Positions 30,569 through 41,811 are shown, numbered from the stretch's first letter. The stretch: 64,000 nt of DNA from Amphiura filiformis (GCF_039555335.1 NC_092646.1:24492893-24556892), one strand, 5' to 3'. Notes: generated from the letters alone by a model not told the origin. A program made the numbers and translations.

Positions 30569-33500
30569 GTAGGTCTTGGGTCCTATTTCACTTTATAATG
30601 TTCACACGCATTTTATTGGTACTTTTCTTAAAATATTTGAATGAAAGTCTTTTATTTGCTTTGTACAAATGAATAATGAATTTTTTAAAAAGTACGGAAT
30701 CGGTGGCTAAAAATGTTGTAAACGCCACGATGATTGCAAGATTCAGATAATTATGAGTAAAATTTAATTTTTCCCTAGAGAAGTCCTTTTCAGAGGCTTG
30801 AGGTTTCGGAATTATATTTTTGCAAACTTAAAATAATTTTTACAAACTCAAAAAGTTTTTGCAAACTTAAACTAATTTTTGCAAACTTAAAATGTTGTTT
30901 GCAAACTTGAAATAATATTTGCAAATTTAAAATAATTTTGCAAACTGAAAATAATATTTGCAAACTTAAATATTTGCATATTTAAGTTTGCAAAAAATGT
31001 TTTAAGTTTGCAAAAATTATTTATGTTTGCAAAAACTGTTAGTTTGCAATTTTTTAAAGTTTGCACAAATTAATTTAAGTTTGTAAAAATTGTTTTAAGT
31101 TTGCATGCCCCTCAGGGTACACCGTACCATATATGTCTTTACAGTAAACACAAAAATATTTTTAAACGATATAAACGTGTTTAAGTTATAAACGCGTTTT
31201 GATTTTGGTAAAAAATTAAATGTCGGGTTATAAAGATCATGGGAATATTTACAGCAACATTTTAAAAATGTTGTCGAAATGCTATTACAAAATCCTTATT
31301 TGTCAACACTTCTGACATTATCAGAAAGAATGTTTTGCAATAATTTTTCAGAAATGTTTTCTGAAATATTCCCTTTATGCAATTCGACATTGAAATGTTT
31401 TTTGTAGAATGTTTTGTGATTACTGTGTTAATATCTAATGAAATAAATTAAATGAAATAATGGAGCTTTCAAATTAATTTCCCCTTTACTTTTGCAGATG
31501 TGCATCGTCACGACCAAGGGAATTCTCCATTAAACACATCCGTGACATCATCTGAATGGACCTCTTCTCCAGATGACGACGAAGAGCAGCTCATCTTTGA
31601 CATGGATGTAGATGAAGACAACGACGATTTCCTACCAGTCTCTACTCATGGAACTTGTAAGTGAGCTAAAGTGTTGGTTCTCTAATTTGTTATTTTCTGA
31701 ACATTGATCTTCACTCACAACGTAACAAAAAATTTGAAATTTGGGTGAAAATCGGGCTTTTTAATGATTTTGTTGAAAATTGAGCATTTTTGAAAATTTT
31801 TGGTGTAAATTTCTCAAACTTGGTCCAAATTCAAAGAAATAAAAAACGGGTCCTATATCTTTTATCTGGTTTTGACACAAGAATTTTTTTGTTACGTTGT
31901 CCGAAAAAATGTGGGCCCAAAAATCTCCAGAAATAAGCATTATTTGTCCAAATTTGACCTCACAGATGAATTCATCAAGTTTTTGCAATTCTAAAAAATG
32001 TGTATTTTTATATTCTTTAGACAACAATTTAGCAGTTGTGAGGCCCGAAGTGTTTGAAGAACTTTTCAGTCTTATAAGAAATATGAAGATATTGTAAATT
32101 CTGCGCTGTTTATTTAATCGTGGTGCTTAGGCATGACTCCAATGAACTGATACTGCTGATATTCTTGGTGGAGTATATATATGTCTTCTGATGTCGTTAT
32201 GGCGATCATGGCGATGATGAAGTTAGTGTATTTACTGCAGATATCATATCAATATAAGTAATGGTGTATCTGCACCTGATAACATTTTCTCCGGGAGGGT
32301 CTTATTTAGCTGTCGATGGTTACACCAAGTTTTAATTAATCAGTACATTTTAATGTATCAAGCGTTACAATTGTTGTTGTTGTTTGCATATTTCAGATAA
32401 ATTCTTCACTCTCCCTCCCATCAGCTGTCCATTGTCATCCATCACACCAACCACGTCCATGACATCATCTGAATCGACCTCATCTTCTCCAGATGACGAC
32501 GAAGAGCAGCTCATCTTTGACATGGACGATGACGATTTCATGCCCGCCTCTACTCATGGATCTGGTAAGTTTTGACTTTGTTTTTGTGAACAATTTAACT
32601 AAGGGCTCGGGGATAGCGACGCACGCAGCATTTTTGTGGGACCACAGACACACTAAATTGCATGCTGAATACGAGGAATATCCTTCTGATATCAAATGAC
32701 TTTGAATTTTTTGAAATTTTCGATATAATACACATTTTATGACAAATTATTAAAAAATGAAATTTTTGACTAGAAAACTTTGTAAATCTAATGATATGAA
32801 CTTAAATTGTATGTTGCTGGGATGAAAAGCCGTCCATATGAAAATGAAGGTTGGCGACAGTTGAGCACAAATAACCATGACGTCATTGCACCAGACAATT
32901 TCGACGCGGGAATTTTGAATATCGCGTACGAGTTGAGGGACGGCTGTTTTTATTTGCTTTTGGGCTAGAAACGCTCTGCGTTTCTCGCCCTTTGCGCTGG
33001 GTTTTGACATACATATTGGTCACACCGTTGCAGAAAATATTCGTGCTGTCTATATACTCGGGAAATTACAGAGGCGATAGTGTTCATGAAAATTTGTAAT
33101 TATTACTTCATTTTGATATCTAATCAGTATAGGCAGCAACGTGTTTGTATTAAAAGAAATAATAAAACCTGTTGTTGTAGAACTAGAATTACTTGTATGC
33201 AAATCCGAACGTTGCAACAGCTTATTTTCATTTCTTTGTTTGTTAAGCATGATTGCCAGTTTTTACGTAACGTTGGGCGCAAGGTACCATGAGGGCGTAA
33301 ACAGATTCATTTACCGTGCCCACTGCTGAAAGTCGGTCACTGAATCAACTATTCACAGACGGATTTATTTGTCAACCTCACAGACAATTAATTTATGTCA
33401 ACATGTCCTTTTTTGAGATCACATGCAAACATTGAACATCTCATTTACATAATAATGAACTCATGTCTGTGAGCCCATTTTAGTGGCCATTATCTTATTT

Positions 33501-34388
33501 ACATAATGGTTTTGACCTCAAGTCACGAGTGGTGATTCAATGTTTAATTGGCCTGCTCCTCTAAATATTTTACCGTATTTTGTTGTGTAGGCCTACAAAG
33601 GTGGGGTGACTAAAAAGTAGCCTGCTGGTACATGTTTTACCGTACAGTCCCCTCAGTGGTGTAGGTTTTTTTATTTTTTTATTTTGTTGTCCTAATTTGA
33701 TTGCTCTCCTTGGTCTCTTCGTCATTTAGATAACTTCCAACACCAACCTTCCTAGTTTAATTCTTTCAATCAAAATTTCACTCCTCTGCTAATGATGACA
33801 AGTGAAAATCGAAGTAATACTGCATTATCAATATGGAACTACACCTTTATCTTGACAATTTATTTGCTCGCCCTATTCCTTTTATTTATGGTCATTATGA
33901 GTTTATTTTAAATAAACCAATAGGATTCGTACTTGATAATTATTTTCTAACATCGGACATAAGGCATAATGTCGTAAATGCCGGACACTTCAAAAAGTGA
34001 TTGTGTATGACTGTCACTGATAACATTTTCTTCGCAGGGTGTTATTTTATAGACGAAGCTGGTTACATCATATTTTAATGACAGTATATTTATGTATCAA
34101 GTGTTACAATAAGAGCTAATAAGTTGTTCTCGTTACACGCGTCATTTGTTTTTTTCAGATAAATTCTTCACTCTCCCTCCCATCATCTCTCCGGCACCAA
34201 CGCCTGTCTTCTCCTTCCAGTCTCATCCAGTGATGGATCCAGCACCATCGACGACGTCAACCCTCTGCAGCAGAATCCCGTCAACGTCTACCGATGGAGG
34301 TTACGGCAGTGACGAAGACAGTGACAACCAGCTTGACGACGGCACATCTTCATTAATAAGTACACCAATTAGGCCAATCCCAAACCAG
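30406..34388 (+). CDS. unrecognised acidic Ser/Thr-rich protein gene, four coding exons (span)
   Basis: Exons 30406-30568, 31498-31656, 32397-32564 and 34159-34388 join in frame (phases 1, 1, 1, 0) through GT-AG introns and give 240 codons. The N-terminus (MDFATADRYDFSNLVWFNRQ) holds an amphipathic DDVWLELKEELQLD stretch. Exons 2 and 3 both encode MTSSE/VTSSE.TSS, SPDDDEEQLIFDMD and STHG; exons 3 and 4 both start KFFTLPPI. The rest is Ser/Thr/Pro- and Asp/Glu-rich, like an activation domain. No DNA-binding domain is visible; it may lie in downstream exons I could not identify. The family is not recognised, and a transcription factor is only a guess from composition. Confidence 0.6.
30808..31107. 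repeat. mirrored tandem repeat TTTGCAAACTTAAA (foldback)
   Basis: From about 30808 to 30975, TTTGCAAACTTAAAATAAT-like units of 17-20 bp repeat about eight times. From about 30975 to 31107 the units are the reverse complement (TTAAGTTTGCAAAAA), so the array could fold into a roughly 140-bp stem. Intron 1 of gene 2. Confidence 0.9.
31498..31656 (+). CDS. gene 2 exon 2 (acidic repeat unit)
   Basis: Acceptor cttttgcag ends at 31497, donor ACTT/gtaagt at 31657. Phase 1 to phase 1, 159 nt. Encodes SSPDDDEEQLIFDMDVDEDN then DDFLPVSTHG. Confidence 0.7.
31720..32060 (+). repeat. dispersed repeat family B, copy 1
   Basis: Shares TTGAGCATTTT, GTAAATTTCTCAAA.TTGG, AAATTTGACCT.AC, GATGAATTCATCAAGT and AATTTAGCAGTT.TGAGGCCC with 48750-49090, in the same order and orientation. 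Intron 2 of gene 2. Confidence 0.8.
32397..32564 (+). CDS. gene 2 exon 3 (acidic repeat unit, duplicate)
   Basis: Acceptor atatttcag ends at 32396, donor TCTG/gtaagt at 32565. Phase 1 to phase 1, 168 nt. Encodes KFFTLPPIS, then SSSPDDDEEQLIFDMDDDDF and MPASTHG. Nucleotide identity with exon 2 is very high over the SPDDDEEQLIFDMD block, implying exon duplication. Confidence 0.72.
32600..34140. other. intron 3 of gene 2, no exon seen
   Basis: AT-rich with a CCTCACAGACAATTAA/CTGTGAGCCCA region at 33370-33480. Nothing coding is supported on either strand. Confidence 0.35.
34159..34388 (+). CDS. gene 2 exon 4
   Basis: Acceptor tttttcag ends at 34158, donor CAG/gtgagt at 34389. Begins with the same KFFTLPPI block as exon 3, then a Ser/Thr/Pro-rich stretch and GGYGSDEDSDNQLDDG. 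Leaves in phase 0, so at least one further exon is needed. Confidence 0.7.
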
Positions 34389-35099
34389 GTGAGTTCTGGG
34401 GGGCATTTCAGTGTTTAGGTTTATAGCACGACAAACTGCATGCACCTTTAAGTCCCATTCAGTGATCCCAGCAAGAATGGAATTGTTTATGAATTTCTTT
34501 AAAGTGATAAGTCATTTAATTGTTATTTGGTATTTTTGGAATGAAAAATTTGGCAAAAAAACAAAGAAAACAGCAGTATTGACGAAGTTGAAGCCCCGTT
34601 CATATACCGTACGGTAGCTAACTATATACACAAATGCCTGAATTATTTTGTCTTAAATGCATGGCTTTCTGAAAATGCATGCTGAACCACTATATAGCAG
34701 GCTATGATAGTGCATCTATGCCAATGACAAAGGTACCAAAATCTGAATTTTGATGATTTTTACGACCGTCCAGATGAGAAAATCACTGAATGGGCTTTTA
34801 AGTACCGTATAATAATTCATTCTACATAACATATAATTAATTATGCCTCAAAATGAATGGGGTATACGTTTTTCACGAAAGAGGCGGAAATACCCTCCAC
34901 AAAAACGTTACAACAGCTGCATTCTTGTAGATGAAATTCTATACGGTGTACACTATATAGGGGGCCTGCAGAAAATCACATTATAGGCCTACGCGTTGTC
35001 GTAATTTCTGTATGTAAAAGAGTGAATTTTACTAATTGACAGTCTACATGATGGGAATTTTTTCATTTGGGCGTCGCGTTGCGAAAATTCACAGAGTGG

Positions 35100-35270
35100 C
35101 ACAGACAAAAGAAGGCCTGAAAACAATGGCATAGTCAGGACTTCTTCGATGGGGGTGGGGGGGGGCAACTTTAAAGGGAGGCAACATTTGAAAAAAATGG
35201 GTTTAAGTTACAAAAAAAACGGCCACGGGGAGGGGGGTACTTCTCTCAGGTGTGGGGAACTGGCCCCTAC
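35100..35270 (+). repeat. GTAGCCAGGACTT-type G-rich repeat
   Basis: CATAGTCAGGACTTCTT followed by G runs and GGCAACATTTGAAAAAAATG resembles the units at 60845-61250. Confidence 0.5.
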
Positions 35271-35382
35271 CATGATGTCAACGAAACTACCTAATTTTGT
35301 TATGAACTTGTTATGTATATATAAATAGAATTAGGCCTATATGTTAAAGTTGTGTTTATTTATCCACGCTTTCTTCTTCCAG

Positions 35383-35469
35383 ACTTGTCCTCAGAGGCCA
35401 TGCCGTAGCAGACTACACAGGAGCAGACCGTCTGGGGCCCACAAGTGTGTCAGGCAGCTATTTCCATAG
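35383..35469 (+). CDS. possible gene 2 terminal exon (tentative)
   Basis: Acceptor ttcttcttccag ends at 35382. A phase 0 frame gives 28 codons (TCPQRPCRSRLHRSRPSGAH onward) and a TAG. This would yield a 268-residue protein ending in a basic tail. The sequence belongs to a repeat present four more times at 36463-36880, so it may be repeat DNA rather than an exon. Confidence 0.25.
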   Translation, partial: TCPQRPCRSRLHRSRPSGAHKCVRQLFP

Positions 35470-35540
35470 ATTTCTCCGTAGTCCACTTGCCCATTGTGCA
35501 TAGTCAGAGGCCGTACCGTAGCAGACCACACCACTCCACG
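35388..35540 (+). repeat. GTAGCAGACTACACAG repeat, isolated unit
   Basis: Same unit as 36463-36880: CCGTCTGGGGCCCACAAGTG, TCAGGCAGCTATTTCCATAG, GTAGTCCACTTGCCCATTGT. Confidence 0.9.
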
Positions 35541-35631
35541 CCATACATAAATTCTCCCAGTCACATTTCCCCAATATGAAATTTAAAAAAGTAAAATTTA
35601 AATTTTGCTTCTTTTAAAATTTGGCAGAGGC

Positions 35632-35697
35632 AGGTTCGAACTCACGGCGCCGCTTATAATGCTCTATGAGCCTAGCGCCTTAGACCACTCGACCACT
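35632..35697 (-). other. tRNA-like pseudogene or SINE head
   Basis: On the minus strand AAGTGGTCGAGTGGTCTAAG (A-box) and GAGTTCGAACCTGC (B-box) are well spaced for a type II (Leu/Ser-like) tRNA. The acceptor stem does not pair (GACAAGT against CTCTGCC) and the anticodon arm is unclear, so a live tRNA gene is unlikely. Confidence 0.5.
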
Positions 35698-35699
35698 TG

Positions 35700-36462
35700 T
35701 CTTCATGGAATTCATTTGAAACTTATTTGAAGATATAATCGCAACTTCAATATAGGCATACCACGTGACAAGCAAAAGCAGAAAACGTACCATATTTTGG
35801 AATTTTATTTGCCTAAATACATTAATGTGTATTAATAGCGCTCAATTGTTGTTAATCCGACCATAAACATGATAAATGCGCGTCTATATGGACAATACAT
35901 GATATCGATTTTGACACGTGCTCTCACGGTGTCAGTACATTTCCATGGTCAGTAAAATACTATAGAGGAACCTACCATTTTCTTGTATACACGTTCGATG
36001 TTTTATCAATTACATAAAAATTCCATTTTAGACCCCAAATGTTTTTCAGGAAATAAAAGATTAGATTACCATAAAAACGAAACAGTAATCTTTTGCCGGG
36101 TCTAATGTAATATTCACATAGGATTTTCAACGTTTTTCTATCCTTATTCTTGCTCAATTAAAAAAAAATTTTGGCGTATATAAAATTGAAATAAAATTCT
36201 CTGCCTCTTAAACGGCATCAAATGCGCCATAATTGGGTATCACGAATCGTTATATATGATGCGCAGTTACTATTCATATTTTCTTTTATACAGAGGATGC
36301 TTCAGTTTTGACAGGAAAAATATTTTCTTGAAACCCCTCTCACTCGGTTATTTTAAAAAGGTAACCACGCTTCCCTAGAATGTGCAATAAATTAGCATTA
36401 AAATTTATCTTATTCTAACAGCAAGCGTTTCTAGAATGTATTTTGGCGAAATGTGGTGTGGT
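35700..36462. other. no gene seen
   Basis: AT-rich DNA without exon or repeat signals I could support. Confidence 0.4.
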
Positions 36463-36880
36463 AGCAGACTATACAGAAGCAGAACGTCTGGGGCCCCCAC
36501 AAGTGTGTCAGGCAGCTATTTCCAAAGACTTCTCAGTAGTCCACTTGAGTCACTTGCCCATTGTGCATAATCAGAGGTCATACGTAGCAGACTACACAGA
36601 AGCAGACCGTCTGGGGCCCACAAGTGTGTCAGGCAGATATTTCCATAGACTTCTTCTGGAAACTTCTTCGTAGTCCACTTGCTCATAGTGAGAGGTCATG
36701 CTGTAGCATACTACAAAGGAGGGGCCCGCAAGTATGTCAGGCAGCAATTTCCATAGACTTCCCAGCTCCGTAGTCCACTTGCCCCTATCAGAGGTCATTC
36801 CGTAGCACGGTTGCAGACAGAACCAGACCGTCCCGGGCCCACAAGTGCGGCTATATGTCTCGCGTATAGACTTGCCCATT
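36463..36880 (+). repeat. tandem repeat of about 110-130 bp, four diverged units
   Basis: Units start GTAGCAGACTA.ACAGAAGCAG and contain GGGGCCC.CAAGTGTGTCAGGC, TTTCCATAGACTTC and GTAGTCCACTTGCC. The fifth unit is at 35388-35540, 0.9 kb away, next to the candidate gene 2 terminal exon. Confidence 0.9.
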
Positions 36881-37138
36881 GTGCATACTCTGGCTATGTG
36901 CTCTGGCTATTACACATACAACTCCGATTTGTATTAATTTATGCAAAATTTATAGATTTTCCACATCTGCTTCTTTTTAAAAATTGACTAGGCCTATGGC
37001 TAGTCTACGATTTCCAGAATCACGCAAAACGCGATTGATCATGAAATTGAACTCATAAGTGCAAAGCAATGAATAACGAGGATTCAAACTCACAAATATA
37101 TCAAAAACAACCATACTGCTTAACGCGTGTTGCTAATC

Positions 37139-37330
37139 TTCGAGTATCGAGTTTCGAGTTCGAGTATCGAGTTTCGAGTTCGAGTATCGAGTTTCGAGTT
37201 GAAATCTTCGAGTATCGAGTTGCAATTTTCGAGTATCGAGTTGCAATTTTCGAGTATCGAGTTGAAATCTTCGAGTATCGAGTTCAATTTTCGAGTATCG
37301 AGTTGCAATTTTCGAGTATCGAGTTGCAAT
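37139..37330. repeat. left arm: TTCGAGTATCGAGTTGCAAT tandem repeat
   Basis: About ten 15-20 bp units. The first use GTTTCGAGTTCGAGTATCGA, the rest include GCAATTTT or GAAATC spacers. Frames over it on both strands are open only because of the repeat. Confidence 0.95.
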
Positions 37331-38089
37331 ATTAATGGTACCGTGGTATCCAACCCCCCTTACGGATGACTTTACCGTAACCCTAAAACGCTTTTATTTA
37401 GTTTTAGCACCCTCTACTTTTATATAGCTCGAAAATCGTTCATTTTGGCATACGTCGAGTTTCAAACTCGAAAACCTTTAACATGAGCCTACTTCGAGTT
37501 TTAAATTCGAGAATCTGCAAAATGTTAAATGTTCGAGTTTCATAATCATAATGTAAGGTAAACTACTTCAGATCATTAGATTAACCATATAGTCCAACGA
37601 ATGGGTGGTATCGTGGTATCGAGCCCGGGATCCAAATTTTACCGTAACCGAAAACGCTTTTATTTAAGCTTTAGCAAACATTTCTTTTTATTTGGGGTCT
37701 GGGGACATCCTTTGCGCTCATTTTGTTGCAAAAACAGGGCAGGCCTATACAAAATCTCCCCTCGGGTAAATGGGGTGGATGCCACTCACGACGATTTCCA
37801 TAGACATTTAAAATCTAAGGGCAGGTGGCAAACACCCACCCCCTTCGCCATGTTCGTGAGAGTTACAACTAATGGATAACTTAGACTAGGGTTAACTTAT
37901 ATATATATATATGTATAATAACTATGTTATCATTATTATTAAGGGCACGTCGATAATGATAATGAAAAAAGAGGAAATCTACCTAAAAAACCTCAAACTC
38001 GAAAATCGTTCATTTGAGCACACTTCGAGTTTCAAACTCGAAAACCTGCAAAATGATCAATAATCGAGTGAAATCCATATTTACTATAT

Positions 38090-39030
38090 GAAAGGCAAAA
38101 TACTTCAGATCAATCTAGATTAAACTTTGGCCTAATAATATGTGTTTACCACTTTGATTAAGGGCCGCATGTGCGAAAAATGTATCATTTGCAACAGGAA
38201 AGTTAAACTCGAACTTCGTTCATTTGAGCGCATTTCGAGTTAAAAACTCGAAACCTGCAAAATGAGCGTACTTCGAACCTGCAAAATGATCAATATTCGA
38301 GTGAAATCCATATTTACTATTTACAGTATATGAAAGGCAAAATACTTCAGATCAATCTAGATTAACCTTTGGCCTAATAATATGTGTCTACCACTTTGAT
38401 TAAGGGCCGCATGTGCGAAAAATGTATCATTTGCAACAGGAAAGTTAAACTCGAACTTCGTTCATTTGAGCGCATTTCGAGTAACAAACTCGAAAACCTG
38501 CAAAATGAGCGTACTTCGAGTAAAAAACTCGAAAACCTGCAAAATTATCAATATTCGAGTGAAATCCATATTTACTATATGAAAGGCAAAATACTTCAGA
38601 TCAATCTAGATTAACCTTTGGCCTAATAATATGTGTTTACCACTTTTATTAAGGGCCGCGTGTGCGAAAAATGTATCATTTGCAACTGGAAAGTTAAACT
38701 CGAATTTCGTTCATTTGAGCGCATTTCGAGTTACAAACTCGAAAACCTGCAAAATGAGCGTTCTTCGAGGAAAAACTCAAAAACCTGCAAAATGATCAAT
38801 ATTCGAGTGAAATACATAGTTATGAAAGGCAAAATACTTCAGATCAATCTAGATTAACCTTTGGCCTAATAATATGTGTCTACCACTTTGATTAAGGGCC
38901 GCATGTGCGAAAAATGTATCATTTGCAACAGGAAAGTTAAACTCGAACTTCGTTCATTTGAGCGCATTTCGAGTAACAAACTCGAAAACCTGCAAAGTGA
39001 TCAATATTCGAGTCTCATCCATATTTACTA
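38090..39030 (+). repeat. internal roughly 240-bp tandem repeat, four units
   Basis: Units contain GAAAGGCAAAATACTTCAGA, TAAC.TTTGGCCTAATAATA, TTAAGGGCCGC.TGTGCGAAA and TTCGTTCATTTGAGCGCATT. A fifth partial unit lies at 39270-39330, and more diverged pieces at 37440-38080. Confidence 0.92.
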
Positions 39031-39040
39031 TATGTGACCG

Positions 39041-39262
39041 TACACCACGAATGAGCCGTAAATGTCCTCAATTGTATTCTGATTACAGTGTAAAATGGGC
39101 ATGAAGGTCGTATTCATAGGTACCTCAATTTGGTGCTACGTGTACCTCATTTAATGAGATACACGTAGCACCAAATTGAAATACTATGAATATGACCTTC
39201 ATGCCCATTTTACACTGTAACTCAGAATACAATTGAGGACATTACGGCTCATTCGTGGTGTA
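39041..39262. mobile_element. nearly perfect palindromic MITE
   Basis: TACACCACGAATGAGCCGTA opens the element and its complement closes it; arms pair for about 100 bp around a centre near 39155 (CATTTAATGAG). It interrupts the 240-bp array at ACTATATG/AAAGGC, with TATATG on both sides. Confidence 0.9.
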
Positions 39263-39330
39263 ATCACATATATGAAAGGCAAAATACTTCAGATCAATCT
39301 AGATTAACCTTTGGCCTAATAATATGTGTT

Positions 39331-39485
39331 TCAACTCGATACTCGAAAATTGCAACTCGATACTCGAAAATTGCAACTCGATACTCGAAGATTTCAGCTC
39401 GATACTTCAACTCGATACTCGACAATTGCAACTCGATACTCGAAAATTGCAACTCGATACTCGAACTCGAAACTCGAAGATTAGC
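39331..39485. repeat. right arm: inverted TTCGAGTATCGAGTTGCAAT tandem repeat
   Basis: About eight units in the reverse orientation (CAACTCGATACTCGAAAATT), partner of 37139-37330. Confidence 0.95.
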
Positions 39486-39562
39486 AACACACATTAACAT
39501 GCTTGACAAGGACAAAAGGTCTGTAGCCTGTGTATCCATGCATACCTAAGGTCGTATAGGCC

Positions 39563-39794
39563 TATAAAATTAATGTTTTGGTTCTTGTCCCCTCCTCTGG
39601 GAGCTTCTGGGATTTGTCAGATTTTTTTATAGATTTTTCAATTGTTTTCAGACTTTTGAATGATTTATGAACATATAAACCCGAATACTTCTGACAATGC
39701 TAATTTTACATTAAAAAAAACACGCCCTCATCAATTCCCCCCGGGATCAATTCATGAAAATTCTCTGGACGAGAACCAAAACATTAATTTTATA
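39563..39794. mobile_element. short MITE, TATAAAATTAATGTTTTGGT ends
   Basis: The first about 28 bp (through TTCTTGTCC) is repeated inverted at the end (GGACGAGAACCAAAACATTA). No coding capacity. Confidence 0.85.
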
Positions 39795-39799
39795 CGGCT

Positions 39800-40780
39800 T
39801 TAGTCCGAATGTTCGCTATAGCTCAGTGCCATGACAGTTCATATTATAGGCCGTATCATCTCACATGTATGTATTGTATAAAATGAAACGTGTTAAAGAA
39901 AGTTGTAAATAAAATGATATGAATACATTAACAAATAATTGTTAGTGTGCTTTTCTTTATGTCTGTTTTACCCGTCATATTAATCCATTCCATGAGGCTG
40001 ATCTCGTGTGCATGAAATGTCCTAAGTTTACTCTTCACACATTACTGGTGGACGTACGATAGATCGCCCAATAAAGACTTAGTCACCGGCCAGTTCCAAA
40101 AGAAAGGAGACTCGATCTTTTGTGCGTAATTATACAGGGCCAGGGGATTCACTCTATCATTAAAAAATTATTTGAAGAAGTCAAAGAGCCCTAAGAATAA
40201 AAAACTGTAGTGTAATTCACCCCAGACACAATTTCTTTATATGACAAAATTAATTTTTGTAATCGATCAAAAACAAACGTTTTATATCAATTTAAAATTT
40301 AGCCTGAATCCGTAAATATGGTACCTCTCGCCCTTTTTTAGGTCAAGGCTGTTTTTACCATTATGCAGCGAACCATTGTTGAAGCTATTTCACATACATG
40401 TACAAAACATTCTAGAGAAAGAAGTTTAAACTTCTTCAAGGAGATTTTTGGAGGTTACCAATACCAAGTATACCATGGCCATATACTGTTGAAATATCTT
40501 TTGTTGATTTCGAATGATAATGTCATGAAGTCGTAAATTTTAAGGTCAAATTCCTAAAACCAAAACAAAACATTGCGACGCAGATATTTCCCGACTTACG
40601 CAATTTCATCATGACATCAGTGTCTTTATTATTTGTTTGAAACATTTCCCAAACGTTCGTGCTCTTTATGCATAAAACGGCTAATCTATCTTTACAAAAC
40701 GCGTCTTTTTTAGTAAACAAAAGGCTAAAGATGGCATTATGAGATTTATCATTTATCATTACACTCCTCCAGCTCCACTC
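39800..40780. other. no gene seen
   Basis: AT-rich DNA. The open frame at 40523-40825 on the minus strand lacks any recognisable domain and runs into a tRNA-like sequence. Confidence 0.4.
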
Positions 40781-40787
40781 AACTGCC

Positions 40788-40862
40788 ACCGTGGCCGAGC
40801 GGTAAAGCGCTAGACGCGTAATCAAAGGAAGTTTCTAATCGCTGGTTCGAATCCCAACGAAG
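40788..40862 (+). other. tRNA-like SINE head
   Basis: GTGGCCGAGCGGTAAAGCGC (A-box) and CTGGTTCGAATCCCAACG (B-box) are spaced as in a tRNA. The acceptor stem (GCCACCG against GAAGCCT) and anticodon stem do not pair, so it is a tRNA-derived sequence, related in type to the SINE head at 3900-3975. A T-run follows. Confidence 0.5.
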
Positions 40863-41335
40863 CCTGTGGAAACTTTTTTTCTTCAAAATTCATGATCTGA
40901 TTCCGAAATGAGTCAACGGGTCGTCATATTGAAAACAACAGTACACTTGATAATTAATTAAATTATTATGACATTTGTCCCCATTGCACTAAATGGATTG
41001 ATTCAAAAAAGTTTATGGTACCCGACGTTTTACGGCTTTTTATAAAAAATATGGCGGGAAAAGACCAAAATTGAAAAGAATTGGGGGTTCAAATTGAACT
41101 TTGGAATTTGAAAAGTATAAATCACATTGGGTCTAAGGCTGTGTTAACACTTTCCTTTGATGACTTTTATTTTTTCAAATATCTTAAAAATACAAGAATC
41201 TGGAACAGACAGTAGTATTGGGACCCTTGCAACAAATGAGGTGTCATAATCCGCGGAAATAAATTTCTGCACTATATGTATTATATCCTAAATTTGATAT
41301 ACGATCAACCATTTTGAAATAATGGTCATTCATTT

Positions 41336-41811
41336 GGGGTGGTGCAATAATTATGTGTCCCCCCCGGGGGGTGAATTATAGGGGGGGGGGCAAAGATTTT
41401 TTGGCAGGCCAAAAGGGGGGCAAGCATTTGGCAGGTCGAAAGGGGGGGTGGTGTCAAGCGATTTTTGGCAGGTCGAAAGGGGGGGGGGCAAGCAATTTGT
41501 GGCACAGATATTTTGGGCACCATTTCTATATATTACGCATTAAAAAGGTGTAAGAAAACGTTAGGAACACGTTAAAATATGCAAAATTTCCTGCTCGCTG
41601 CGCTCGCATTACTAGTATATGATAAGACAATTTAAGGTTTTAAATTCGAGTTCCCCAAAATCTTGCATGTGTAAGGGGGTGGGCAAAGAATTTTTGGCAC
41701 GTCAAAATGGGGGGGGCAAAGGTTTTTGGCACATCAAAGGGGGGGGCAAGTGATTTTTGGCTGACCATTTTGAAAAGTCACCACCTCAGGGTACACATAA
41801 TTATTGCACCC
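41336..41811. mobile_element. G-rich MITE with GTGCAATAATTATG ends
   Basis: GGGGTGGTGCAATAATTATG and the inverse CATAATTATTGCACCC bound it. The interior is tandem GGGGGGCAAGCGATTTTTGG-like units of about 35 bp. The same family occupies 59407-59823. Confidence 0.75.

Larger units (their letters stand above)
37124..39493. mobile_element. TTAA-flanked foldback element with tandem-repeat arms
   Basis: Ends CGCGTGTTGCTAATCTTCGA and the inverse of TGTGTGTTGCTAATCTTCGA are bordered by TTAA on both sides (37120-37123 and 39494-39497). Both arms consist of tandem TTCGAGTATCGAGTTGCAAT units (left about 37139-37330, right, inverted, about 39331-39485). The interior has about five copies of a roughly 240-bp unit rich in CTCGAA and a nested palindromic MITE. 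No transposase ORF. TTAA duplication suggests a piggyBac- or Kolobok-type mobiliser by established knowledge. Confidence 0.8.

Noticed and set aside
35632..35697. Functional tRNA-Leu/Ser gene on the minus strand
   Set aside because: Acceptor stem mismatched and anticodon arm unclear.
36443..36879. Two overlapping opposite-strand ORFs in the GTAGCAGACTA repeats
   Set aside because: They are repeats of non-coding character, with indels between units; no family match.
40788..40862. Functional tRNA gene
   Set aside because: A- and B-box-like blocks are present but acceptor and anticodon stems do not pair; called a SINE-type head.
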